Below, one piece after another: positions 30,462 through 38,016 of a stretch of 38,058 nt of DNA. The stretch spans positions 1 to 38,058 of the forward strand of contig CAKSEL010000017.1 of the NCBI GenBank assembly GCA_934446675.1, read 5' to 3'. The DNA is from an uncultured Eubacteriales bacterium. Its GTDB lineage: Bacteria; Bacillota; Clostridia; Oscillospirales; CAG-382. The position numbers and the translations under genes were made by a program. The stretch's first letter is position 1. Every line of letters starts with the position of its first letter. Under the pieces are notes generated by a model. That model worked only from the letters and a program-made list of their open reading frames with translations. It was not told the origin of the DNA and did not search any database.

Positions 30462-32801
30462 TGTTTTTTCCTCCGTTTTATTATTATTCTGATGTTTGCT
30501 CTTGATTTTTCTGTCTTTTTTTGTGCTTCTTATATCAAACAGATTAAGTCTTAGTGCGTTTGTAACGACAAAGAAGCTGGACAGGCTCATTGCGGCTGCC
30601 GCGAACATGGGATTCAGGTTGATCTTGAACATGGGATACCATACGCCTGCCGCGAAAGGTATACCTATTACGTTATAGAAGAACGCCCAGAACAGGTTTT
30701 CGTGAATATTGCGCAGTGTTGCGCGTCCAAGCCTTATTGCAGCCGGTATATCCTCAACCTTGCTCTTTATAAGAACTATATCAGCGCTGTCTATTGCAAC
30801 GTCTGTGCCGGCTCCTATTGCTATACCTACATCGGCTGATGTAAGTGCCGGCGCGTCGTTTATTCCGTCGCCCACCATTGCGGTCATACCGTCTTCTTTA
30901 AGCTTTCTTACGCTGCTTTCCTTTCCGTCTGGCAGAACTCCTGCGATTACCCTGTCAACTCCGACATCATTTCCGACGGCATTTGCCGTTATCGGGTTAT
31001 CGCCGGTAAGCATTGTTACCGAAACGCCCATATTTTTAAGCTCGGATACAGCCTTCTTTGCGTCGGGTTTTACGGTGTCGGCTACGGCTGCAATACCGAG
31101 GAATGTATCGCCGTGTGAAAAATACAGCACGGTCTTTCCTGCCGCAGAAAGCTGATCTGCACGTTTTACGGTACTTTCGGGTACTTTTACGTTTTGCGAA
31201 ACAAAAGAAAGATTACCTGCGCGTATTTCTTTATTATCGTACACGGCGGACACGCCAGAACCGGGAATATTTCTGAAATCAGAAACGTTTTTCTGATCTG
31301 CGCCCTCTTTTTTCGCATATTCCGCAACGGCTGCTGCAATCGGGTGCTCGCTCATGACTTCTGCCGAAAGCGCAGCGTTAAGAAATACATTTTTCTCAAT
31401 CCCCTGTGCACATTCTACGTCCGTTACGCTCATTTTTCCCTCTGTAACGGTTCCGGTCTTATCCAGAACCACATTGCGCACCTTACCGACGTTTTCGAGA
31501 GACGCGGAGTTTTTAAAAAGTATTCCGTTCTTTGCGCCGACGCCGTTTCCGACCATTATTGCAACGGGTGTTGCAAGTCCGAGTGCGCACGGGCAGCTGA
31601 TTACAAGCACGGATATACCTCTTGCAAGCGCAAATCCGACGCCTTGCCCGGCGATAAGCCACACAGCCGTTGTCACAAGCGCTATTGCTATTACCGCAGG
31701 CACGAATATTCCAGAAACCTTATCCGCAACTCTTGCGGCGGGAGCTTTTGTAGCAGCGGCGTCGCTTACAAGCTTGATTATCTGAGAAAGAGTTGTATCT
31801 TCGCCGACTCTCGTCGCCCGGCATTTTACAAAGCCCGACACATTGACGGTAGCTGCCGACACGGTATCTCCCTCAAGTTTATCGACAGGGTTGCTCTCGC
31901 CCGTAAGTGCCGATTCGTCAACAGAACAGCTGCCCTCAAGCACAACTCCGTCTACGGGTATACTCGAACCCGGTTTTACCGTAAATATATCTCCCGAAAC
32001 AACGTCCGACACGTCAACCGTCTGTTCTTTTCCGTCGCGTATTACCACCGCAGTTTTAGGGGTAAGTCTGACGAGGCTTCTGAGTGCGTCGGCTGTCTTT
32101 CCTTTTGAACGCGCCTCAAGCGCCTTTCCGACGGTTATGAGCGCGAGTATCATTGCGGCTGACTCAAAATACAGCTCATGCAGAATATGAAAGGCGTGTT
32201 CCGTATGTCCCTCCATCAGCACATGGGACATGAAAAACAGATTATAGGTGCTGTAAACAAATGCTGCCGCCGAGCCGAGCGCCACAAGAGAATCCATATT
32301 CGGCGAGCGTCTTGCAAGCGCAGTAAAGCCCGACGTGAAAAACTCTTTATTTATGACCATTACAGCTATCGTAAGCAGCAGCTGCGAAAGTCCGAGCGCC
32401 ATAGGGTTATTTGCAAAGCTTTCCGGCAGCGGAAATCCCCACATTATATGTCCCATTGATATATACATTAGAACAACAAGGAAGATTACCGAGTACACAA
32501 GTCTGTTTACAAGCGACTTTGTACGCGCCTTTTCCTCGCGCTCGCCTGTATCGGTATCGGCGCCCTGCGCTTTATCCGTCTTTTTAGCCGCGTCCTTTAA
32601 GCTTGCTCCGTAACCTGCTTCGCGCACCGCCGAAATTACGGTTTCGGGTTTTACGTTTCCCGTTACGCTCATCGAATTTGTGAGCAGACTCACGGCGCAG
32701 TTCTCAACGCCGTCAAGCTTTGTCACAGCCTTTTCCACACGCGCGCTGCAAGAAGCGCAGCTCATTCCGGTTACGTTATAGTGTTTTGTGTTCTGTTCCA
32801 T
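30258..32801 (-). CDS. copA: P1B-type Cu(I)-exporting ATPase with N- and C-terminal HMA domains
   Basis: An 847-residue copper export pump of the inner membrane. N-terminal HMA domain (TGMSCASCSARVEKAV, cysteines 15 and 18), then about eight membrane helices. The actuator has SALTGESNPVD, the membrane metal site is CPC (403-405), the phosphorylated Asp is D447 in DKTGT, followed by HP (SEHPIAA), TGDN (599-602) and GDGINDAP (644-651). The ordinary pump ends near 770 (LRLNLFDIRSTKKDRK). A basic, Asn-rich linker then leads in frame to a complete CopZ-like HMA domain (781-847), which looks like a fused, formerly separate copZ. It follows csoR by 15 bases and is the last gene of the operon; GGGGCGAAG precedes the start. 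Confidence 0.95.
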   Translation of the reverse strand: MEQNTKHYNVTGMSCASCSARVEKAVTKLDGVENCAVSLLTNSMSVTGNVKPETVISAVREAGYGASLKDAAKKTDKAQGADTDTGEREEKARTKSLVNRLVYSVIFLVVLMYISMGHIMWGFPLPESFANNPMALGLSQLLLTIAVMVINKEFFTSGFTALARRSPNMDSLVALGSAAAFVYSTYNLFFMSHVLMEGHTEHAFHILHELYFESAAMILALITVGKALEARSKGKTADALRSLVRLTPKTAVVIRDGKEQTVDVSDVVSGDIFTVKPGSSIPVDGVVLEGSCSVDESALTGESNPVDKLEGDTVSAATVNVSGFVKCRATRVGEDTTLSQIIKLVSDAAATKAPAARVADKVSGIFVPAVIAIALVTTAVWLIAGQGVGFALARGISVLVISCPCALGLATPVAIMVGNGVGAKNGILFKNSASLENVGKVRNVVLDKTGTVTEGKMSVTDVECAQGIEKNVFLNAALSAEVMSEHPIAAAVAEYAKKEGADQKNVSDFRNIPGSGVSAVYDNKEIRAGNLSFVSQNVKVPESTVKRADQLSAAGKTVLYFSHGDTFLGIAAVADTVKPDAKKAVSELKNMGVSVTMLTGDNPITANAVGNDVGVDRVIAGVLPDGKESSVRKLKEDGMTAMVGDGINDAPALTSADVGIAIGAGTDVAIDSADIVLIKSKVEDIPAAIRLGRATLRNIHENLFWAFFYNVIGIPFAAGVWYPMFKINLNPMFAAAAMSLSSFFVVTNALRLNLFDIRSTKKDRKIKSKHQNNNKTEEKTMEITLKVEGMMCPHCEATVKKALEALDGVVSAEASHEKKSVAVKTDGNVSKELIAKTIEDNGYKVVG

Positions 32802-32816
32802 TTTCTTCGCCCCGCT

Positions 32817-33140
32817 TTATTTAAGAAGTCTTTGCAGTGTATTTGCAAGTTCGTCCGCAGTTTCGGTCTTTCCGTTCTTAATGTCGTTTATCACGCAGGT
32901 TTTTATATGCTCCGAAAGCAATTCCTTCGTAAACGAATTGAGCGCCGCGTTTGCTGCCGACACCTGCGTTATTATATCAATGCAGTATGCGTTGTTTTCA
33001 AGCATTTTTCTTATTCCGCGTATCTGTCCTTCAACGCGGTTAAGTCTGTGTACAAGCGCGTTATACTCGTCCTGCGTTCTGTTTTTTGTGCGCGACGAAC
33101 AGCAGCAGCACTTTTTTTGCTCCTTTGTGCCGTTTTCCAT
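32817..33140 (-). CDS. csoR: CsoR-family copper-sensing repressor
   Basis: A 107-residue repressor. Core from about 24 with HRLNRVEGQIRGIRKML; the Cu(I) ligands are C53, H78 and C82, with the 25 and 4 spacing of CsoR. The N-terminus carries an unusual CCCC cluster (11-14) in a Lys/Arg-rich extension, which could bind extra metal. It heads the csoR-copA operon and should be released from DNA by Cu(I), derepressing the operon. A candidate operator lies inside its promoter. The ATG follows a weak G-rich site after the operator. The other CsoR-like protein (3.0 kb) lacks this cysteine cluster. Confidence 0.93.
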   Translation of the reverse strand: MENGTKEQKKCCCCSSRTKNRTQDEYNALVHRLNRVEGQIRGIRKMLENNAYCIDIITQVSAANAALNSFTKELLSEHIKTCVINDIKNGKTETADELANTLQRLLK

Positions 33141-33186
33141 TTATCGTGTCACCGCCTTCTCTTTATTATTTCCTTATTACGCTGCA

Positions 33187-33215
33187 ATTATATACCCCCA
33201 CCCCGTATATGTCAA
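33187..33215 (-). promoter_or_regulatory. csoR-copA promoter with overlapping CsoR operator candidate
   Basis: Minus strand TTGACA (33210-33215), 17-bp spacer, TATAAT (33187-33192): a consensus promoter. The spacer contains TATACGGGGTGGGGGTATA (33191-33209), TATA-C ends in inverted order around G tracts, the type of site CsoR proteins bind. A bound CsoR would cover both promoter boxes. Confidence 0.75.
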
Positions 33216-33265
33216 GGCGTTATGCGGTTAGTTTACACAAATTTCAAAACAAATACAAAACTATG

Positions 33266-33300
33266 AAAAAAATGTGCCGGGCAACAACAAGTCCGGCACA
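33266..33300 (-). terminator. Terminator of the hydrogenase-maturation operon
   Basis: TGTGCCGG pairs with CCGGCACA, followed by seven T on the minus strand, 23 bases after the hydG stop. Confidence 0.88.
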
Positions 33301-33322
33301 CCGCAGTGTATTTACTATATTA

Positions 33323-34771
33323 TCAGAATCTGAAATCGCGTCTGTTTGAATTCTTTATATCCTCTATATTCTGCTTTGCGATATCCTTCACCTTTTGCTT
33401 GGGTATTCTTTCAAGCTCGCGGTCTATCATTTCAAATCCCGCTTTTTTGGTTTCGTCCGACGCATAATCCACGAGATATTCGGCAAGCGTCATAAGCGCA
33501 TTAGGGTGGCAGCAGTTAAGTATCTGACCGCTCTTACAAAGGCTCATAAATCTGTCGCCGGTTCTTCCCTCTCGGTAGCACGCGGTACAGAACGACGGAA
33601 TATGTCCGTTATCAATAAGCCAGTGTACAACCTCGTCAAGCGAACGCTGATCGGACACGTCGAACTGCTCTGTATCGTGCGGACGTTCCTTTTCGGTATA
33701 TCCGCCGACCGACGTTCTCGAACCTCCGCTCACCTGGGATATTCCGCATTTGAGCGCTTTTGAACGCACTTCCTCGGATTCGCGCGTTGAGATTATCATG
33801 CCGGTATAAGGCACGGCAAGGCGTATACAGGCTATAATCTTTTCAAACATTTCATCGGGTATCGAATTATCAAACACATCGGGATCTATATCGTCTGCAT
33901 GCTTTACGCGCGGCACGCTTATGGTATGAGGTCCTACGCCGTGAACAGCCTCAAGGTGCTCTGCGTGCATTAGTATTCCGGCAAACTCATAGCGGTATTT
34001 TTCAAGTCCGAAAAGCACTCCGAGTCCCACGTCGTCTATTCCGCCCTCCATGGCTCTGTCCATTGCCTCGGTATGGTAATCGTAATCATGTTTGGGTCCT
34101 GTCGGGTGCAGTTCGAGATAGCTCTGCTTATGATATGTCTCCTGGAAAAGTATATACGTTCCTATTCCGGCTTCTTTCAGCTTTCGGTAATTCTCGACGG
34201 TTGTAGCTGCGATGTTGACGTTTACGCGGCGTATCTGTCCGTTTTTATGGTGTACGGAATAAATAGTCTTTATACAATCGAGAATATACTCTATCGGGTT
34301 ATTTACGGGGTCTTCGCCGGCTTCTATCGCAAGTCTTTTATGTCCCATATCCTGAAGCGCTATGACCTCGGCGCGAACCTCGTCCTGCGTAAGTTTCTTG
34401 CGCGGTATATGCTTATTCTTCATATGATACGGGCAGTACAGACAGCCGTTTACACAATAGTTTGAAAGGTAGAGCGGTGCGAAAATTACTATTCTGTTGC
34501 CGTAATAGGCAAGCTTTATTTCCTCGGCTATCTTATATATTTCTTCGACTTTTTCTTTATTTTCGCAGGCGAGCAGCACCGACGCCTCTCTATGCGTAAG
34601 CCCGCGACAGACATATCCGTTATCGGTCTTTACGGGGCGCGCCTTTTCGAGTATTGCGTCAATAAGCTCATAGTTTTCCTTATTCTCGTCGGCATAGCGC
34701 AGGGTTTCGAGAATTTCGGCGTCGTTGATAAATTCTTCCGCCTTTAATGATTTGGGATCGTAAATTGCCAT
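33323..34771 (-). CDS. hydG: [FeFe]-hydrogenase maturase HydG (radical SAM tyrosine lyase)
   Basis: A 482-residue radical SAM enzyme that cleaves tyrosine to make the CO and CN ligands, with p-cresol as by-product, for the hydrogenase H-cluster. The SAM cluster motif is C106, C110, C113 in CVNGCLYCPYHMK. The C-terminal second cluster is marked by cysteines in FCTACYREGRTGDRFM and LCKSGQILNCCHPNA, as in HydG and not in the homologous ThiH. Length is standard. A GAGGTATAAAAA site precedes the ATG. It lies 48 bases behind hydE. HydF and the hydrogenase itself are outside the window. Confidence 0.95.
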   Translation of the reverse strand: MAIYDPKSLKAEEFINDAEILETLRYADENKENYELIDAILEKARPVKTDNGYVCRGLTHREASVLLACENKEKVEEIYKIAEEIKLAYYGNRIVIFAPLYLSNYCVNGCLYCPYHMKNKHIPRKKLTQDEVRAEVIALQDMGHKRLAIEAGEDPVNNPIEYILDCIKTIYSVHHKNGQIRRVNVNIAATTVENYRKLKEAGIGTYILFQETYHKQSYLELHPTGPKHDYDYHTEAMDRAMEGGIDDVGLGVLFGLEKYRYEFAGILMHAEHLEAVHGVGPHTISVPRVKHADDIDPDVFDNSIPDEMFEKIIACIRLAVPYTGMIISTRESEEVRSKALKCGISQVSGGSRTSVGGYTEKERPHDTEQFDVSDQRSLDEVVHWLIDNGHIPSFCTACYREGRTGDRFMSLCKSGQILNCCHPNALMTLAEYLVDYASDETKKAGFEMIDRELERIPKQKVKDIAKQNIEDIKNSNRRDFRF

Positions 34772-34819
34772 TTTTTATACCTCTTTCGATCAGATTTTCT
34801 TTACGTCAGATTTTTATTT

Positions 34820-35872
34820 TTATGCTTTTTTGATATGACCGACATCGGTCACTATTTCATATCCTATATCGGACATGGATTTTTTTAGAGCGGCAAGTCC
34901 TTCCGCAGACTCTCCTCCGCTTGAAAGCTTATTCTGATATATCTCATACTTTTTTCTCGTACCGACGGGAGAAAGGTTGGGCATCACAACGTTTGCTCCG
35001 CTCATTATTCCCTTTTCGCGCCCGTTTTTCATTACTGTACCGAGTGCGGTTGTAGCCGGCAGAAGAATATTAGGTTTTATAAGCCTTATAAGCGACACAA
35101 GGTAACAGGTAAGATCGGCGCTGCCCTGCGGAAAATTTGCAAACGGAGTTTCGCTGTGCGGTATAAACGGACCTATTCCGCACATTTCGGGGCTGAAACT
35201 CTCCACAAACTTCAAGTCCTCTGCGATATTGCGGCTTGTCTGATACGGAGAACCCACCATAAATCCACAGCCGGTCTGAAAGCCTATGCTTTTAAGCTGT
35301 TTTAAACAGTCCATTCTGTGCTCAAACGACATACTTTCCGGGTGCAGCTTTTCATAATGAGATTTACTTGCCGTCTCGTGTCTGAGCAGATACCTGTCGG
35401 CTCCGGCGCCGTACAGCCTTTTAAAACTGTCATATCCGCGTTCACCGAGCGAGAGCGTTACGGCGCAGCCGGGGTACCTGTTTTTGATTTCGGACACAAT
35501 GCCGCACATAACGTCGTCAGTAAAATACGCGTCCTCTCCGCCCTGCATTACAAAAGTGCGAAAACCGTTGTTATATCCGACATCGCAGCAGGACAGTATC
35601 GTATCTTTGGTCAGCCTGTATCTGTCGCAATGAGAATTTTCGGCGCGTATGCCGCAGTACAGGCAGTTATTTTTGCAGATATTGCTTATTTCGATAAGTC
35701 CGCGGATAAAAACTTTATTTCCGTAGACTTTTTTTCTGACACTATCTGCTTTTTGTGCCGCGTACTTTGCGGTATCTTTGTCAAAGCTTTCGGCAAGCGC
35801 CGTGTATTCGTCAAGCTCGAGACTGTTATGTTTTTCAAGCTTATCAATAAGTTCAAAAGCGTTTTTATTCAT
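34820..35872 (-). CDS. hydE: [FeFe]-hydrogenase maturase HydE (radical SAM)
   Basis: A 350-residue radical SAM enzyme acting in H-cluster assembly, together with HydG and HydF. The cluster motif is C66, C70, C73 in NICKNNCLYCGIRAEN; FVMQGGEDAYF and DRYLLRHETAS are characteristic, as is the C-terminal NVVMPNLSPVGTRKKYEIY. It resembles BioB but the order and neighbours (hydG, TM1266-like gene) identify HydE. The start overlaps the end of the TM1266-like gene by eight bases. Confidence 0.93.
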   Translation of the reverse strand: MNKNAFELIDKLEKHNSLELDEYTALAESFDKDTAKYAAQKADSVRKKVYGNKVFIRGLIEISNICKNNCLYCGIRAENSHCDRYRLTKDTILSCCDVGYNNGFRTFVMQGGEDAYFTDDVMCGIVSEIKNRYPGCAVTLSLGERGYDSFKRLYGAGADRYLLRHETASKSHYEKLHPESMSFEHRMDCLKQLKSIGFQTGCGFMVGSPYQTSRNIAEDLKFVESFSPEMCGIGPFIPHSETPFANFPQGSADLTCYLVSLIRLIKPNILLPATTALGTVMKNGREKGIMSGANVVMPNLSPVGTRKKYEIYQNKLSSGGESAEGLAALKKSMSDIGYEIVTDVGHIKKA

Positions 35873-36128
35873 TTTCGGTTGTTACAACGTTTGAATACGC
35901 GGTCTTTACGCTTACTCCGTCAAGCTTGCCGATTTTTCCCGTAAGAGACGCGGTTTCGTCCTGCGGTGCGTCAATTGCAATACTTACGACGTTTACGTTT
36001 TTCTGTCTGTACGGCAGCCCCATTCTGCCGATTATATACTTTGAATAGTCATGGAGCAATGCGTTGAGCTTTTCAACGCTGTCGGTATTCTCGATTATTA
36101 TGCCGATAACGGCAATTCTTGTTTCCAT
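35865..36128 (-). CDS. TM1266-family iron-only hydrogenase system regulator-like protein
   Basis: An 87-residue protein of the TM1266 type, usually found first in hydEFG operons. The layout is beta-alpha-beta-beta: RIAVIGIIIENTDSVEKLNA, LHDYSKYIIGRMGLPYRQKN then VNVVSIAIDAPQDETASLTG and KLDGVSVKTAYSNVV, as in ACT- or NikR-C-like regulatory folds with no DNA-binding helix. A role in regulating hydrogenase maturation is assigned by context in the family, but no mechanism is visible. AAAAGGAG precedes the ATG by 10 bases. The eight-base overlap with hydE suggests coupling. Confidence 0.85.
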   Translation of the reverse strand: METRIAVIGIIIENTDSVEKLNALLHDYSKYIIGRMGLPYRQKNVNVVSIAIDAPQDETASLTGKIGKLDGVSVKTAYSNVVTTENE

Positions 36129-36303
36129 AAATTTTCATCTCCTTTTAAACATAAAAATAACCGCAGCCTTACGGATAACACCAAAGGACGCGGCAACAAT
36201 GCGAAAAATACACGTTTTACGTGCGTGTTTTTCAAAAAATGCATATATTTTCACGCCTTTGGCTCGGATATGCGTTTTACATTCCTTACGTCAGGGGTTA
36301 TTT
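36129..36303 (-). promoter_or_regulatory. Structured leader of the hydrogenase-maturation operon
   Basis: From the predicted start site near 36303 to the TM1266-like ATG there are about 175 nt. Three hairpins, each followed by a T run on the minus strand, are visible: H1 (outer stem GCATAT/ATATGC 36241-36273, inner GCC/GGC, then TTTTTT), H2 (36203-36233, A-rich left and T-rich right arm, then TTTTTC inside the arm), H3 (CCGCGTCCTT with AAGGCTGCGG, one mismatch, 36161-36193, then TTATTTTT). No known riboswitch class matches by eye. They may be attenuators; function is inferred. Confidence 0.5.
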
Positions 36304-36309
36304 TTTATA

Positions 36310-36338
36310 ATTGTACCACAGATCCGTTTCAAAGTCAA
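36310..36338 (-). promoter_or_regulatory. Promoter of the hydrogenase-maturation operon
   Basis: Minus strand TTGACT (36333-36338), 17-bp spacer, TACAAT (36310-36315). Confidence 0.75.
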
Positions 36339-36344
36339 TACACG

Positions 36345-36373
36345 TTGACAAAGCAGTACGAAAAGAGTATAAT
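36345..36373 (+). promoter_or_regulatory. Sigma-A promoter of trpS
   Basis: TTGACA (36345-36350), 17-bp spacer, TATAAT (36368-36373): consensus. Its -35 box lies 6 bp from the -35 box of the divergent hydrogenase-maturation promoter, so the polymerases may interfere. Confidence 0.85.
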
Positions 36374-36418
36374 AACAAAAGATTTAACAGTATTTTTAAT
36401 ATTTTCGGAGGCACTGAA

Positions 36419-37468
36419 TTGAAAAAGATAATTCTTACCGGCGACAGACCGACGGGAAAGCTCCACATAGGTCATTATGTCGGCTCATTAAAGCGCAGAG
36501 TCGAGCTTCAGAACACGGGAGACTTTGAAAACATTTACATAATGATTGCGGACGCGCAGGCACTTACGGACAACTTTGAAAATCCCGGCAAAGTGCGCTC
36601 AAACATATTTGAAGTGGCTCTCGACTATCTTGCAGCTGGGTTGGATCCCGAAAAATCCACGATTTTTATTCAGTCGCTTATTCCTGAGCTTACCGAGCTT
36701 ACATTTTACTACATGAATCTTGTAACGGTCTCGCGCCTTCAGAGAAATCCGACGGTCAAAGCCGAAATTATACAGAGAAATTTCGAGGCAAGCATTCCTA
36801 CGGGATTTTTCTGCTATCCTATAAGCCAGGCTGCTGACATTACTGCTTTCAAGGCTGACACCGTGCCTGTCGGAGAGGATCAGCTGCCCATGATAGAACA
36901 GGCGACCGAAATCGTGCGCAAGTTCAATTCCATCTACGCTCCGGTTCTTGTAGAGCCAAAAGCCGTTCTTCCAGAAAATCAGGTCTGCACGCGCTTACCG
37001 GGAACTGACGGCAAAGCGAAAATGAGCAAATCTCTCGGAAACTGCATATATCTTGCCGACAGCGCGGACGAAGTAAACAAGAAGATCATGAGCATGTACA
37101 CCGATCCTCTGCACGTTCAGGTTTCAGATCCCGGTCATATTGAGGGAAACACGGTATTTACGTATCTTGACGCATTCTGCCGCGACGAGCATTTTGAACG
37201 CTATCTTCCCGAATACGCAAACCTCGGCGAATTAAAGGCGCACTATGAGCGCGGCGGCTTAGGCGACGTCAAAATAAAGCGTTTCTTATGCAAGGTCATG
37301 GAGGAAACGCTCGAACCCATAAGAACGCGCAGAGAGGAATTTGCGAAAAATCCCGGCTATGTGCGCGACGTTCTCAAAAAAGGCAGCGAAGCCGCAAGAG
37401 AAACCGCAGCACGGACTCTGCACGACGTAAGACGCGCCATGAGAATAAACTATTTTGAAGATGACTGA
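36419..37468 (+). CDS. trpS: Tryptophanyl-tRNA synthetase
   Basis: A 349-residue class I aminoacyl-tRNA synthetase charging tRNA-Trp. The HIGH motif is KLHIGHYVGSL (HIGH at 16-19), the KMSKS motif is GKAKMSKSLGN (201-205), and TGFFCYPISQAADITAFKAD is the tryptophan-binding region. A frame starting further upstream (36311) covers the -10 box and is not real; a TTG start at 36419 with GGAGG 7 bases upstream fits both the promoter and the family N-terminus (KKIILTGDRPTG). The short leader has no T-box. Divergent from the hydrogenase-maturation operon; overlaps the next gene by eight bases. Confidence 0.95.
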   Translation: MKKIILTGDRPTGKLHIGHYVGSLKRRVELQNTGDFENIYIMIADAQALTDNFENPGKVRSNIFEVALDYLAAGLDPEKSTIFIQSLIPELTELTFYYMNLVTVSRLQRNPTVKAEIIQRNFEASIPTGFFCYPISQAADITAFKADTVPVGEDQLPMIEQATEIVRKFNSIYAPVLVEPKAVLPENQVCTRLPGTDGKAKMSKSLGNCIYLADSADEVNKKIMSMYTDPLHVQVSDPGHIEGNTVFTYLDAFCRDEHFERYLPEYANLGELKAHYERGGLGDVKIKRFLCKVMEETLEPIRTRREEFAKNPGYVRDVLKKGSEAARETAARTLHDVRRAMRINYFEDD

Positions 37469-37964
37469 TGAAAAACGCACACATCTTACGCACCCGTTTG
37501 AGCCTGTCTTTGACGAAAATTCCGAAATTCTCATTTTAGGCAGCTTTCCGTCGGTAAAATCGCGCGAGAACAGTTTTTATTACGGTCATGCGCAAAACCG
37601 TTTCTGGAAAGTCACAAGTTCTCTTTACGGCTGTTCCGTCCCGGTAACAATCAGTGAGAAAACCGACTTTTTAAATGCGCATAAAATAGCGCTTTGGGAC
37701 GTAATCGGCTCATGCAGCATATCTAAAAGTTCAGACAGCTCAATAAAAGACGCTTTGCCAAACGACATTCCGACTCTTGTTTCAGAAACGCGCATAAACC
37801 GCATTTTTCTGAACGGTAAAACCGCATACGGTCTTTATCTCAAGTTCTTTCCGGAGTTATCCGTTAAAATCCCGTCGGTATGCCTGCCGTCAACCTCCCC
37901 CGCAAACGCCGCATGGAACACTGAAAAGCTTACAGAGGCATGGAGCGTTATTCTCGGGAAATAG
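37461..37964 (+). CDS. Hypoxanthine-DNA glycosylase-like protein (UDG superfamily)
   Basis: A 167-residue protein of the uracil-DNA glycosylase superfamily, family 6, which removes deoxyinosine or mismatched bases. Marks are EILILGSFPSVKSRENSFYYG (start of the active-site region), HAQNRFWKV, ALWDVIGSC and the C-terminal CLPSTSPANAAW with the S-T/S-P-A-N motif. The start is ATG 37461; an in-frame TTG at 37455 is possible. It overlaps trpS by eight bases and is probably co-transcribed with it. The ribosome binding site is weak, so translation may be coupled. A GC-rich hairpin follows. Confidence 0.85.
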   Translation: MTDEKRTHLTHPFEPVFDENSEILILGSFPSVKSRENSFYYGHAQNRFWKVTSSLYGCSVPVTISEKTDFLNAHKIALWDVIGSCSISKSSDSSIKDALPNDIPTLVSETRINRIFLNGKTAYGLYLKFFPELSVKIPSVCLPSTSPANAAWNTEKLTEAWSVILGK

Positions 37965-37994
37965 TACTTATTTAAAATCGGATACAATAAACAT

Positions 37995-38016
37995 CCCCCC
38001 GTAAAACGGGGGGTAT
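37995..38016 (+). terminator. Hairpin terminator after the DNA glycosylase gene
   Basis: CCCCCCGT pairs with ACGGGGGG around an AAA loop, followed by TATTTC. The stem is strong, the T run weak. From 38017 to the end I see nothing identifiable. Confidence 0.65.

Noticed and set aside
31194..32108. 304-codon + strand open frame
   Set aside because: Antisense shadow of copA; very basic and Cys-rich, without any recognisable domain.
36203..36233. Plus-strand terminator
   Set aside because: The hairpin reads well on the plus strand too, but no plus-strand gene lies upstream; it is better explained as part of the minus-strand leader.
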